Shown here piece by piece: positions 33,624 to 44,243 of a stretch of 64,000 bases of DNA; within the stretch, counting starts at the first letter, position 1, and each line of letters begins with the position of its first letter. The translations under genes were made by a program, and so were the position numbers. The stretch lies in NCBI RefSeq assembly GCF_040954645.1, contig NC_092808.1:113934049-113998048 (forward strand). Direction: 5' to 3'. Source of the stretch: Diabrotica undecimpunctata. Taxonomy: Eukaryota; Arthropoda; Insecta; Coleoptera; Chrysomelidae. Under the pieces are notes generated by a model, which was not told where the DNA came from, did not search any database, and saw only the letters and a list, made by a program, of their open reading frames with translations.

Positions 33624-35315
33624 ATGGAGAAGCCAGGACCTAGTAAAAAACGTAAGGTTAAAGATAAAAATCGGCAGTTTCAAGAAATTTGGACTGAGAA
33701 ATACTTTTTTGTATGGTCGCATAACAAAGTCGTTTGTTTAATTTGCAAGAATTCTGTTGCGATTGCAAAGGAATATAATGTAAAAAGGCACTATGAAACG
33801 CAGCATCCTTCTTTTACCAAGTTTACAGGCGAATTAAGAAAGCAAAAAATGTTGTCTTTAAAACGGGAGCTTATTGGTCAGCAAGCTATGTTTACAAAAC
33901 CCATTCAAGATTCAGAAACAGCTACAGAAGTTAGTTATGAAATTTCTCGAATGATAGCAAGGCGAAGTCGCCCCTTCAATGATGGCGATTTTGTAAAAGA
34001 ATGCATAGAAATTGCCGCTAAGAAAATGTGTCCAGAAGCATCAAAAAAGTTTGAGAAAATTCAACTGAATCGTATGACTATCCAAAGACGAATAATATCT
34101 TTGTCAGGTAATATTGCGGAACAATTAATTGAAAAAACTAAGATCATTGAATTTTTTACATTAGCACTCGACGAATCCACTGATATTAGTTCCACAGCTC
34201 AACTTCTCATATTCATACGAGGTGTTAATCAAGATTTTGAAGTCTTAGAAGAGTTATTAGGAATGTGTTCATTGAAAGGTCAAACCAAAGGAGTTGATAT
34301 ACTCAATGTTCTTTTGGATGGTGTTCAAAAACTGATTTGGACTTATCAAAATTATCAGGAGTTGCGACTGACGGTGCTCCTTCGATGATTGGTGTCAATT
34401 CCGGGCTAGTTACTTTGCTGAAAAAGCATCTGCAAGAAAAAAACATAAACGCTGAAGATCTTATGCAGTTTCACTGCATTATACACCAAGAAGCCCTCTG
34501 TTCTAAAAAACTAACTAGCCACTGTAAGGTGAATAAGTCGTGGATTGACACTGGAACGATTTCTAAATTGAATAGAAGAAATTGGAATATTTCTGGCGGA
34601 AAAGCAAAGGGATGTCCCGGAACTTAAAAATCCTGATTGGTTGTGTGATTTGGCTTTTTTAGTTGACATTACAAATCATTTGAATGTCTTGAACACACGG
34701 CTTCAAGGCAAAAATCAACTGATATCCCAGCTCTACGCTCATGTATCATCCTTTCAATGCAAGCTGACACTTTTCAGATCACAGTTGAATTCTGGAAATT
34801 ACAATCATTTTCCGAGTAATAAGAAAATGGCTGAAAAATTCAACAAAACTGCGATTAATTTCAGTTATGTAGAAAAGCTAGATATTTTGATTCAATCTTT
34901 TCAAGAAAGATTTTCGGAGTTTAAAAAAGTGAAACCTCTGTTGGACATATTCAGCAATCCTTTCACGATTTCAGTTGAAAATGCGCCAGAGTCAATGCAG
35001 TTAGAAATTATCGACATTGAAAACGACCAAGATTTACGCAACAAATTCAACGAAGGAGACTTGCAGAACTTTTACCGCTGCATTGATAAAAATATGTACG
35101 AAGAGTTGCGCATAAACGCTCTGAAATGTGCCAGCTTTTTTGGTTCTACCTATATATGTGAACAAACTTTTTCAATACTAAATAATAATAAAACAAAAAA
35201 TCGAAACCGCCTTGCAAATGAAAGTTTGGAAGCAGTTTTACGTGTTGCTACAAGTAAATTTGAGCCAAATATAAAAAAGATTGTAAGCATTATGCAGTAC
35301 CATGCTTCAAATTAA
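33624..35315 (+). pseudogene. hAT transposase (BED finger, GTF2IRD2/ZBED-like)
   Basis: ATG at 33624. A BED-type zinc finger lies at residues about 25-60 (VCLICKNSVAIAKEYNVKRH with the second His pair in YETQH). The RNase H-like core begins FFTLALDESTDISSTAQLLI and, after a frameshift near 34345, GVATDGAPSMIGVNSGLVTL and FHCIIHQEALCSKKL. A deletion and second frameshift follow (about 34530-34640), then the frame runs to 35315 with the hAT dimerisation end (LKCASFFGSTYICEQTFSIL, NRNRLANESLEAVLRVATSK). Two frameshifts and a deletion inactivate it. Most codons are intact, so decay is recent. Confidence 0.92.
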
Positions 35316-35870
35316 TAAATTATTTTTCAATTTTAATAAATTATTATCAATTCTTTATTGTCTTTAATTACCTATACTTCTGGCGGCCGGCCCGCCATCA
35401 GTTCATGATTTGCCCGAGTGGCCCCTAGTCTTAATAAGTCTGTGAATCCCTGATTTAACATATCAACATATGTGATAAGGACAGTGTCATCTGCGAAACG
35501 GAGATGGTTATGAATAATTTCGGTGACAATGTATATCCTTGCATTATCCCACGTTTGACTTTTATTGGTCGGGTTTTATCGTGTATCTTAACAATTATAG
35601 TGGAATTTTTGTAAATATTGTAAATAAGTTCACTATACCTATGGTTAATCCTGCTGTCATTCATTGCTTCTATAAGGCTGTCTCTTTCTATCGTGTAGAA
35701 CGCTTTATGAAAATCTATGAAAGTGAGGACAAGAGGTTTGTTGTATTCTACAGATTTTTCAATGAGCGTCTTTACTGTATGGAGGTGATCATTGGTACCA
35801 TAATTTGATCGGAATCCTGCCTGCTCTCTCGGTTGGTAAAAATCTAATTTACCTAGATATTTTTAATCTC

Positions 35871-36278
35871 GCATGTATATGGAATTTAATCTTTTGCATT
35901 GACTTTTAATGAGCCAAGATTTGGGACGTTACTTACATACGATCTAAATGGCATATATTTTGTTTTATCTACATTTAAGGTGAGCTTATTACACTGAAAC
36001 CATTTCTAAATTGTAGCAAAGTCTGTTTCCGCTTTTTGTTTTAAATTACCCAATTCTTCCCTTACTAATTTCTCCATCTATATAAACATGTTGTTGCTTT
36101 CTAGGGTATTATATGCAAGCCCTATAATACCATATTTTTTAAGTTTAGTTAGCAATATTTTATGTGAAACAGTGTCAAATGCCTTTGATAAATATACAAA
36201 TATACAAAGAGCTGGTCTTGCATTATCAAGAGCTTTGTAGATATTAGCTGTTAGATTTAGTATATTAATTATTAACAT
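35871..36278 (-). pseudogene. Second LINE RT fragment, internally deleted
   Basis: 36278-36078 reads CIFVYLSKAFDTVSHKILLT (RT motif A) and KLKKYGIIGLAYNTLES. 36062-35880 reads NLKQKAETDFATI, KWFQCNKLTLNVDKTKYMPF and a short tail. The catalytic YADD segment between them is deleted. The DLSKAFDTVSHKILL style differs from the neighbouring RTE-like LINE, so this is a separate element, probably CR1/jockey-like. Confidence 0.75.
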
Positions 36279-36279
36279 A

Positions 36280-36395
36280 CTAACTAAAATTATAATTTCC
36301 TTTATAATTTTATATTCTAATTATTGTATTTTGTCCTACCGCTAATATCCCTCAGTGGTTGATGCGGTTAATAATATTAAAAAAAAGTATATATT
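36280..36395 (+). mobile_element. 3' end of an I/R1-like LINE
   Basis: accgctaatatccctcagtggttgatgcgg and a poly-A run match the 3' end at about 46378-46430 (taataaccgtccgtggttgatg, then aaataaaaaaaa). Only the untranslated end is present. Confidence 0.5.
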
Positions 36396-36399
36396 AAAT

Positions 36400-37147
36400 A
36401 AATAGTACGTTTTAAATATCTATCTTTCAGTATTTGTTTTGTATTGTAGGAATTAGTTATTATAAACACTTTGTTTATAATTCTCAACAATTAGCAAATG
36501 GAAATGTACGTTTAGGAGATATTACATTCAGATTAAAGTTTCAATTAGATTCAATTTGTATATCGCATAGAATAACAACTACGAGTATCATATGGACTAT
36601 GCCTTACACATCGGATATTTCAAGGATATTAATTCAAGATTTTATATAGAGGATAATGAGATAAAATTGTAATTAATAACTGGCTTTTCCGCCACTTTAA
36701 TGTCGTTATGTATTGATATCTCTTTTACTTGGAATGGCTATTAAATATATAAATATGTAAAATAAGACGGACCTTAAATTGAAAATAATATTTTTTTATC
36801 AATATATTTTTCGTCAACTATTAAAGAGAGTTATAATTGGGTAAATACATGACATATGGCACCGTATGTAAATACGAGAATATATTTAATGTTGCGTAGC
36901 CATTGGCTATGTAAGGATAGTCGTCTCACGAACTTTTCAAACGATTTTTCTGATTAGGTTGGCCAAGGAAAATTAAACCTTTTATTTTTTAAATTTATGC
37001 GTAATTAGACACCAAGTGCCAATATTTTGTACATTATCATTATTGATTATGTTTAAAAAAATAGGGTTAAAAGGAACTACAACGTTTAATTGTTATTGTT
37101 TTATGTGGTCAAGGAACCGATAAATATGAAAACATTGCGAAGTGTTC
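36400..37147. other. No assigned gene
   Basis: A 71-codon plus-strand frame (36434-36649) lacks any recognised domain. Otherwise AT-rich and featureless. Confidence 0.4.
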
Positions 37148-37410
37148 TAGCCCTTTAAATGCAATACATTTAAAGGGCTGCTTTTTTGAGAAAGGGATGA
37201 ATTAGTCCCTATGAACTAGTGTGAATTTGGGTAAATTCTATGCACTTTTAGTAGGTACATATACATTTATAGAAAAGCTGCTCAAAATTAAATTTTCTAT
37301 CGAAATGTCACCTATTGGAGTCAAAAATAATTTTTTTTGACAAATTATAGTCAAAAAGCGAAACAAAAAAAAAACAGGAATACACGCGATTTTTCTTTTT
37401 CATATGGTCA
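37148..37410 (+). repeat. Repeat family R, copy 1 (direct repeat left of LINE)
   Basis: Begins with a perfect hairpin agccctttaaatg/catttaaagggct (37148-37180), then tttttgagaaagggatgaat, gggtaaattctatgcact and ends cacgcgatttttc. A second copy lies in the same orientation at 38975-39225. Non-coding. Family unknown. Confidence 0.8.
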
Positions 37411-38965
37411 ATGGCCTATCTATAAAAAAGGAGACAAAACGGAGTGCAAAAACTATAGAGGTATAGCAATATTAGAAGTAGTCTATAAAATATTTGAAAA
37501 ATTATTAGGAAAAGATTAATAAAATATGATAACAAAGTGATTGGAGAGTACCAGGGAGGTTTTAGATCAAGAAGAACAACTACTGATCAAATAAGTATGT
37601 TAAAATTAATACAAAATAATAGATATGAACAAAAGTTAGGATTACATGTGCTATTTATCGATTTTAAACAAGCATATGATTCTCTAAATCGAACGATGCT
37701 ATATGAGGCCATGATAACATTAGAAATACCAGAAAACCTTATAAGGCTAGTGAGAATGACGCTTAGGAACACGATGAATAGGATAACAATGGAAGGAAGC
37801 TATTCAAGACAGTTCACACTGAATAGAGGTTTAAAACAAGGGGATCCGCTATCAACGAATTTATTTAACCTAGTATTAGAACAAATCGTAAGAAGATCAA
37901 ATATAAGCACAAACAGGACTATTTTCAATAGCAGGGAACAGTGCATAACCTACGAGGATGATGTGGTGATACTAGCGAGAACAAAAAACATTTAGAAAAA
38001 GTTATCCAGAAATGTGAAGAAAAAGCGAAAAGATACGGATTAATAATAAACCAAACAAAAACGCAATATATGGAAATGAGAGGAGACATAACAAATAACA
38101 AATATATTAAAATGATAGTAGATAGTAAATAGTAGATAATAGACAGTAAGCGAGGGCCAGGCAGGAGAAGACACTCGTGGCTCCAAAATCTGCGGAAGTG
38201 GTTCGGGCTCACATCAGTCGAACTATTCATGAGCGCCGCAAACAAGATCAGAATTGCCATGTTGATAGCCAACGTTCGCAACGGACAGTGCACTTGAAGA
38301 AGACATCAAAATGAAAGGAGCAGAGACTGTCTACAGGTTTGAAAAAGTGTCAGAATTTGAATACTTAGGGGTAACCATAACGAACACGGGAAAAGAAGAA
38401 AAAGAGATAGACAAAAGATTAATGAAGGGAAGCAGAGCGATAGGGTCACTAAATACATTATTGAAAGCAAAAAATGTGTCAAGAACAGCTAAACTGCGAG
38501 TCTAAGAGACAGTAATTAGGCTCACAGTGATGTGTGCCAGTGAAACGTGGATTATGAACCATCGGGAAGAACAGAAAGTAGAGATCTGGGAAAGAAAGAT
38601 ACTTAGAAAAATCTTCGGAGGAATAAAGACGGCAGAGAATTTTTGGAGAAGACTAACGAATAAAAAAATAATGAGGATGTAAAGAAAACCAGCAATTACG
38701 GCAAAAATACGAGCCCAAAGAGCTAGATGATTTGGTCACACAATACGAATGCCAGAGAATCGAAATATTAAAACAATACTAAAGGACGGAGACATGGGGA
38801 AAAAAGAAGAGAACGTCCCTAACAAGAAGTGGTTGGAAGCAGTAAAGCAAGACTTGTCAGAAATAGGCGTGAGAAATTGGAGAGAGAAACAAGGGGCCAA
38901 AAAAAATGGAGGGAAGTAACCAAGATTTTAAAAGCCAGGGGCCTACATGGTTAATGGACCCCCAA
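37411..38965 (+). pseudogene. LINE reverse transcriptase, carrying a nested LINE end
   Basis: PIYKKGDKTECKNYRGIAIL (fingers), a stop at about 37518, then a frame from 37537: GEYQGGFRSRRTTTDQISML, motif A HVLFIDFKQAYDSLNRTML, LNRGLKQGDPLSTNLFNLVL and the catalytic box as ITYEDDVVILA (YADD to YEDD). After a nested insert the frame resumes as MKGAETVYRFEKVSEFEYLG, then VMCASETWIMNHREEQKVE, FGHTIRMPENRNIK and an end near 38950. Several stops after 38505. Endonuclease missing. Confidence 0.85.
38125..38295 (+). mobile_element. LINE 3' end nested in the LINE RT
   Basis: gacagtaagcgagggccagg through caacggacagtgcacttgaa and a GAAGAAG end matches the family of the copy at 651 and retains about 52 bp that copy lacks. 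Flanks tattaaaatga (38102) and atcaaaatga (38305) look like a diverged target duplication, and the host RT frame resumes as KMKGAETVYRF across it. Confidence 0.8.
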
Positions 38966-38974
38966 ATATGAAAA

Positions 38975-39225
38975 AACCGCGGAGTGCTACCATTTAAATG
39001 GGTGCGTTTTTGAGAAAGGGATGAATTAGTCACTATGCACTAGGGTACATTTGGGTAAACTCTATGCACTCTTAGTATATACACATTGACAAAAAAGATG
39101 CTCAAAATTAAATTTCCTATCGAAATTTCACCTTTCAGAGTAAAAAATTTTTTTTTTGACAAAAATATAGTCAAAAAACGAAACAAAAAAAAAACAGGAG
39201 CGCACGCGATTTTTCTCTTTTGTCA
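38975..39225 (+). repeat. Repeat family R, copy 2 (direct repeat right of LINE)
   Basis: ttgagaaagggatgaattag, gggtaaactctatgcactct and aaacaggagcgcacgcgatt align with copy 1 along its length. The hairpin arm of copy 1 is replaced by accatttaaatggg. Sequence from 39226 to about 39420 may belong to the same family. 39421-39994 holds nothing I can support. Confidence 0.8.
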
Positions 39226-39994
39226 CATACATTTTTTTCACGGGGGTATAGGTATAGGAACTGCTTTACAAAAAAAACTTACAACCTTCTCTTCAAAATG
39301 GTGTTTCCGGATTTACAGTATCCGAGATACGACTTTTTAAAGTTCGCCAGTTTTTGCAAACATTGTTCTACAAGTGTTTTCTCCGCAGCTTTAGTTATAG
39401 GTTTGGGTATATATTTTAGGTAAAATAATTACCTTTAAAATGGTTTACTGTAGAAGGTTCTAAGACAAATTTTAAACAAGATACGGTTCTTCAAAATTTC
39501 TACTGTAACAAGATTATACTTGGCAACCCTGTCAACCATTGTGATGTAGGATGCTGTCAACGGTTGTCTGCCATATTCATTGGCATTGTCATATTATCTA
39601 CATAGCAATCAACATGTGTGTATCTGTATAATGTAGTTTTAATAATGTCTATTGTTTTATTTTTCATCTGAATACACCACATCAAGCAATGTGTTTTATT
39701 ATCATTTACATCAACCTGTGCGTTACTACCTATTTGCAGTGAAGTTATTACAAAATGAACCCTTATTTCTCGAGAATCACATCCCAACCTAACCATCCCC
39801 TTAAACTACGGCTATTTTTATTAAATTTAACAGCATAGTAATACTGTTAAATTTAGTAAAATAAAACAAAATAAAAAAATACTAATAAAAAAGAAAGCCT
39901 ATTTTCTGTTGTTTAAAATAGTCTTGAAAATATTCTAGGACTATTAGTAACCATAATATGGTTTATCAAATTACGCTGCTTGCAACGATTTGTA

Positions 39995-41115
39995 TAGTCC
40001 GCCTAGAAAGTATCCGGAATTTTATATTTTTCCTAATTTTGATAGATTTCCATTTTGTAACATTTTAAGACAAAAGTAATGCATCAAGTTGGTTGTGCCG
40101 ATAGTAGGTTATGGACAAAATCTCATGACAACACCATCTATCAAATATTGTTGTTTGTAAACAGACTTAAGATTTGTAAAATAATGTCGCAAGTAGAAAA
40201 AGGAAAAGTGGAACATTTATATAGAAAGGGTGTCCGAAACGTTAAAACATTAGTGCAATTGACTGAACTCTGAAAAAGTGCAGTGTATGAGACAATAAAG
40301 AGGATAAAAATGGCATAGGTATGAGACATAGACTAGTTTCGGGTAGACCGAAACTAGTCTATATCTCATACCTTGCTTTAGTGGCTTTAGGACGACAAAA
40401 TCCGCGCCTAGGGTTTCGAAAGTTAGCGAACAGATTTGGAAATCAACGAAGAATAAAAGTGTGCCCAGAAACTGTCCGCATGACACTGAAAAAGTAAGGC
40501 TACATATCAAGGAATCTACAAAAAAATCCCTACAATGACACCTCTGCAAATGCAACGAAGAATAGATTTTTGTCAACGTTTTCGAGAAGATAATTTTAAT
40601 AATGTCTTTATATCTGATGAAAGTTGTTTCCAGCTTGGTGCAAATCATTTAAAAGTCCTACCAAGAGAAAATGTTACCGTACAAATTTCCCACTAAACTA
40701 ATGGTTTGGGGAGCAATATATCAGCGTGGTGCTACACCTCTCTATATAGTTAATGGTACTGTTGATGATGCGAAATATTGTGACATCCTAAATGGTTTTC
40801 TTCTTGAAACGGCTCATATTTTATATCCAGAGGGGTTTCGTTTTTAGTAAGATAACGCAAGATACCATACTTCTGCTTATACTCAAGCTTGGATGCAAGA
40901 ACACGAATTGGCAACAATTCCGTGGCTAGCAGCATCTATAGATCTTAGCCCCATTGAAAACATATGGGGACTGATGAAGATTAAAGTGGAATGAGCAGCA
41001 CTACGAGGTAAAGAAGGTTTGATTCGGTCAGTTTAACAGGCCTGGAACACCATTACCGAAAATTATGCCTTGATGTAGTTTCGGGTGTACCTGGACGTTT
41101 AGTTAATAAATGTAT
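39995..41115 (+). pseudogene. Tc1-like transposase (DD34E), inactivated
   Basis: MSQVEKGKVEHLYRKGVRNV starts an N-terminal DNA-binding region at 40184. A palindrome then interrupts it. Next come ALGRQNPRLGFRKLANRFGN, TPLQMQRRIDFCQRFREDNF, FISDESCFQLGANHLK (first Asp), WGAIYQRGATPLYIVNGTVD, a DNARYHTSAYTQAWMQEHEL block (second Asp) and IDLSPIENIWGLMK with the Glu. Spacing between second Asp and Glu is 34. Several stops and frameshifts. Clear terminal repeats were not found, so the bounds are approximate. Confidence 0.85.
40317..40373. repeat. 57-bp palindrome inside the Tc1 transposase
   Basis: aggtatgaga/tctcatacct and atagactagtttcgg/ccgaaactagtctat pair around a 5-base loop. The right arm is ordinary transposase coding sequence (GRPKLVYISYL), so the left arm is an inverted copy of it replacing the original N-terminal codons. 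Confidence 0.9.
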
Positions 41116-41404
41116 AAGGAAAGAATACTTCAGTCATCAGACATGAAAATGTCACTTAACCTCTAAAAATCTACCAAAAAAGCTGAATATTGTTGACAAA
41201 GTGAATTCATTCCCAATGAAACAACTGACCCCAAGCAAGAGGAAACAATAAACCGAGCACTTGAAGAATCATACCATCTAGAATTGCCAAAATAAAAATA
41301 AAAAAAGTGAAATAAAACCCATAATAAGATTCAATATCAATCTTTAAAAAACTCCAGTATACGATATCATCACAGGCTGAATATTACAAGAGCTGCAGGA
41401 AAAA

Positions 41405-42160
41405 GGATTCTTTTTCTTTAAGTTCCATCTTCTATCGAAGGTTGGAAATCATCATAACTATGCGAACCCTGTTCACTACCCCTCTAAATAGTTCTACACT
41501 ACTGCATTCAAACCTTTTCTTTAAAAAGTTCTTAAGCCACGATATTATTCGTCTTCCCACATTTTGCTTTCCTCGAATTTTGCATCTTTGAGCCAGCAGA
41601 TTCAAGCTCAACAAAGCATCATTTGTTGCTTTTTTAACAATTCTGCTGTGTATTATTTTCACAAATGTTGTAAGTGTTTGACTCATTAAAGCTATTGTTC
41701 TGCGATCTGAATTTGATATTACACTTGACTTTTTGGATATTGCCACAAAGGTCGATTGCATCCATTATCTGGGGATTGTTGCGGTCTGATATATTATATT
41801 TTAAGAGTTTAACCATTACATCAATCACATATTTATCAATGAGTTTTAATATTTCGATGGGCACAACATCTGACCCGGTAGCTTTGCCATAGCTTATGTT
41901 TTTGATGAATGGCATAGATGACTTCTTTCCATAATATTGGTGGTCCAGCATCCTCTTTGGTTTCTAATGGTAGTTCTTCTCTTTCATTGTTAAATAGCTT
42001 TTGGATGTAATTGGTCCAGTGACAGAATCTTTACTTTATTTCGAAAATAATATATCCTTTTTCATTTTTGAGGATATTAATTCTTGTGCTTTTTCTAGAA
42101 ACTGCCATTTCTTTGATTTTCTGTGAAAATTGAAGCTATCATACTTTTTATTCAGATCTT
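41405..42160 (-). pseudogene. LINE with internal deletion (fingers joined to C-terminus)
   Basis: Minus strand: linker KKYDSFNFHRKSKKWQF, then PPILWKEV-like and GKATGSDVVPIEILKLIDKY, STFVAISKKSSVISNSDRRT and ALMSQTLTTFVKIIHSRI (RT fingers). The frame then jumps to GKQNVGRRIISWLKNFLKK and ELFRGVVNRVRIVMMISNLR, the extreme C-terminus. The RT palm is deleted. 3' end at about 41405-41425 is an aaagaaaaagaa tail. Confidence 0.8.
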
Positions 42161-43604
42161 ACACAATTATTGCATATACGGATGGAAAAAGGATAGACAT
42201 ATCTAATACAATTATTCAATTCTATCGTATAAATTAGTTATATCCCACCAAACTGAAAAGTAGCTGAAATAACACCCTTCTTAAAACAAGGTTTCGATTT
42301 CCAAGTCGAAAATAATTGAGTATTTTGAGAACTATTTCCTAAGAATTTCCTAAGAAATTACAATGAGGCTTGTATTTTGAAAAGACATTCCTACTAGGAT
42401 CACTCACAAAGGAGAAGTTCAATTGGTCCAATATCTAACAAGTGCTCAGCAAACTACAAATCAATGTAATTACAAGACAATTATTATGAATGATAAAATC
42501 AAACAATTAATTGAGGAATGGCAAGTATTTTACAGTCTTTATTTAATGGTTACCTTCTTAGTTTTTATACGATTCTTCATCAGAAGAGCTAAAACAGCAT
42601 ATTAAGTTGTGTATTATATATTTTTTTGCTTGTAAGACCTATTAAAAGTGTGTAATATAAATTTCATCAACACACCAACTGGTAGTCAACAAGTTTGTAG
42701 TTACCAAAATTAGTAATTTACCAGGTAAATATCTAAATAGGTTTAGCTGTTTTACATAATTCACTGCATTTTACTATGATCTTCGTTATGTAATACACAC
42801 AGTCTTCAAGGCTAGTTGTGAATTGGAGGCATGCATCACACCATGTCACAATAGTGTAATAACTATAAAATAAATAAAGAAAACTGTACTCATTTTTGTT
42901 GTAGTTTATTTAAACATTAGAATTTATTAGTAAAGTATAAAAAATATATTATAAAAGTTTACTTCCTATATATTCTGTTAAGATTTTAGATACTCTTATC
43001 ATTTTATTTTTGTTTAATTTTTTCCCCATGTTTCCAAAATATCTCATTTTTCATCTGTCGTCATGTCGTCCAATTTCGTGTTGGGCGTGTAATTGTTTGT
43101 TTTTTATGTTTTAATTTAGTATTCATTTTACCACTTTTTTATCGAATTACTATGTGTTCATATGTTGTTTCTTTTGCAATGTTTTCTATTTCTGACATTA
43201 TGTTTGTCGCGTTTTTTTTTATTAATTTTCTATGTTATCAAAATATTTTTTAATTCGTCTTCCTATTATCTCACCTACTTTTTTTAAGTTCACGGATGCG
43301 CTCGTTGTTCTGTTGCTGTTCTCAAATCAAAACTTTTATTTCGCATTATTTTTCTTTTTCTCTGAAAGCCCTCTTTCTGTTCTACACTGCTTACTGCGGT
43401 TACTGCGGTCAATCGCAGCCAAGGCTTTGAAGAAGTGCCTTAGTTTTGGAGAGACTTCAGATGTTCACTGTATGTATGTATGTGTGGAGAGATTTGGCTT
43501 CGAACTATGTTCATTAGCCACACATCTTATTAATGAAATATTGCTGACTTAAAATTAAATGTATCATAATATACCTATTTTCAAATAGTATGTACTTGTG
43601 CGTG
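42161..43604. other. No gene seen
   Basis: AT-rich. The hydrophobic frames at 42423 and 43232 are composition-driven. The tgtatgtatgtatgtgtg run near 43469 is a short microsatellite. Confidence 0.45.
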
Positions 43605-43870
43605 TTAATTGTATTTTATTGACTACCTCATTGGTTACCTTGGGCACATATTGAGAGGAGCAAAATATGAAATACCTCAGTTAATCCTACAAGGGAAGAT
43701 CGAAGGTAGGAGAGGAGCCGGCCGCAAACAATTATCCTGGTTAAGAAATATTAAAGAATGGACAGGAATACACAATACAGGCGAGCTGTGTCACGCCGCC
43801 AAGAACAGAATTCTAGTAATGAGATAGTCGCCTACGCACTTTGGTGTATGGCATGTGAAGAAGAAGACTA
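43605..43870 (+). pseudogene. LINE C-terminal end (GAAGAAG-tailed family)
   Basis: YLGHILRGAKYEIPQLILQG, KIEGRRGAGRKQLSWLRNIK and a stop at 43825, then a short 3' UTR ending tgtgaagaagaagac. Same family as the copies at 651, 38125 and 56641. Frame intact over its length, so it is a fairly recent truncated insertion. Confidence 0.85.
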
Positions 43871-44243
43871 CCTCAAAATTGTTTAAGCTATTTATGCTAA
43901 ATATTTAGTTTTGTTTTCCTAAAAAAATTAATTAAGAGATCATACACTGATTTGTTGAATGAGGCAATTAAACATGATATATTAACTGGAAAATATGATT
44001 AAGTAAAATGTAATGGCATATCTCGCAAAACAGAAAACCAAGCCAAGTTAGAAAAAGGAGCATGTTAACTCGGTAAAGGATCACTACAGGAGCAATGCGA
44101 CCAATTTGTGGCATTAGAGTTAGAAGACTTAAAGCCGTCCAAAAATAAGATTATTTTAAATGGTAAATTACCTTTCAAAAATTGTTGTTTTATCTGTATA
44201 TAAAGTTATAGTGCAACACTAGTGCTCACCAATATAGACTGAC

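Larger units (their letters stand above)
32680..35452 (+). mobile_element. hAT transposon with 8-bp TSD, 2773 bp
   Basis: TSD atttaaca at 32672-32679 and 35453-35460. Ends catggatgcacagac (left) and gtctgtgaatccctg (right) are inverted repeats with two mismatches, fitting the hAT CAGGG-type terminus. Both subterminal regions are unusually GC-rich (gcggcccgcgggccgcatgc at 32697; ggcggccggcccgcc near 35382). It encodes a BED-finger hAT transposase and carries a nested LINE end at 32908-33143. Confidence 0.95.
31966..35870 (-). pseudogene. RTE-like LINE (GATGAT tail) split by a hAT transposon
   Basis: The 5' part (35870-35461) reads ERAGRIPI, NYGTNDHLHTVKTLIEKSVE, motif A LTFIDFHKAFYTIERDSL and IKVKRGIMQGYTLSPKLFIT, ending DTVLITYVDM. 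The 3' part (32671-31966) continues LNELDFAC, a 205-codon frame (EKKYTYLGNEIKISRDNQTC, VLPVMTYGAETMTLTKT, WNWAGHVARIHNSRRM, RPPTRWADDIRRI) and a tail of GATGATGATGA. Removing the hAT and one target copy rejoins both parts in frame. The YADD region has lost residues. Endonuclease absent. Confidence 0.85.
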
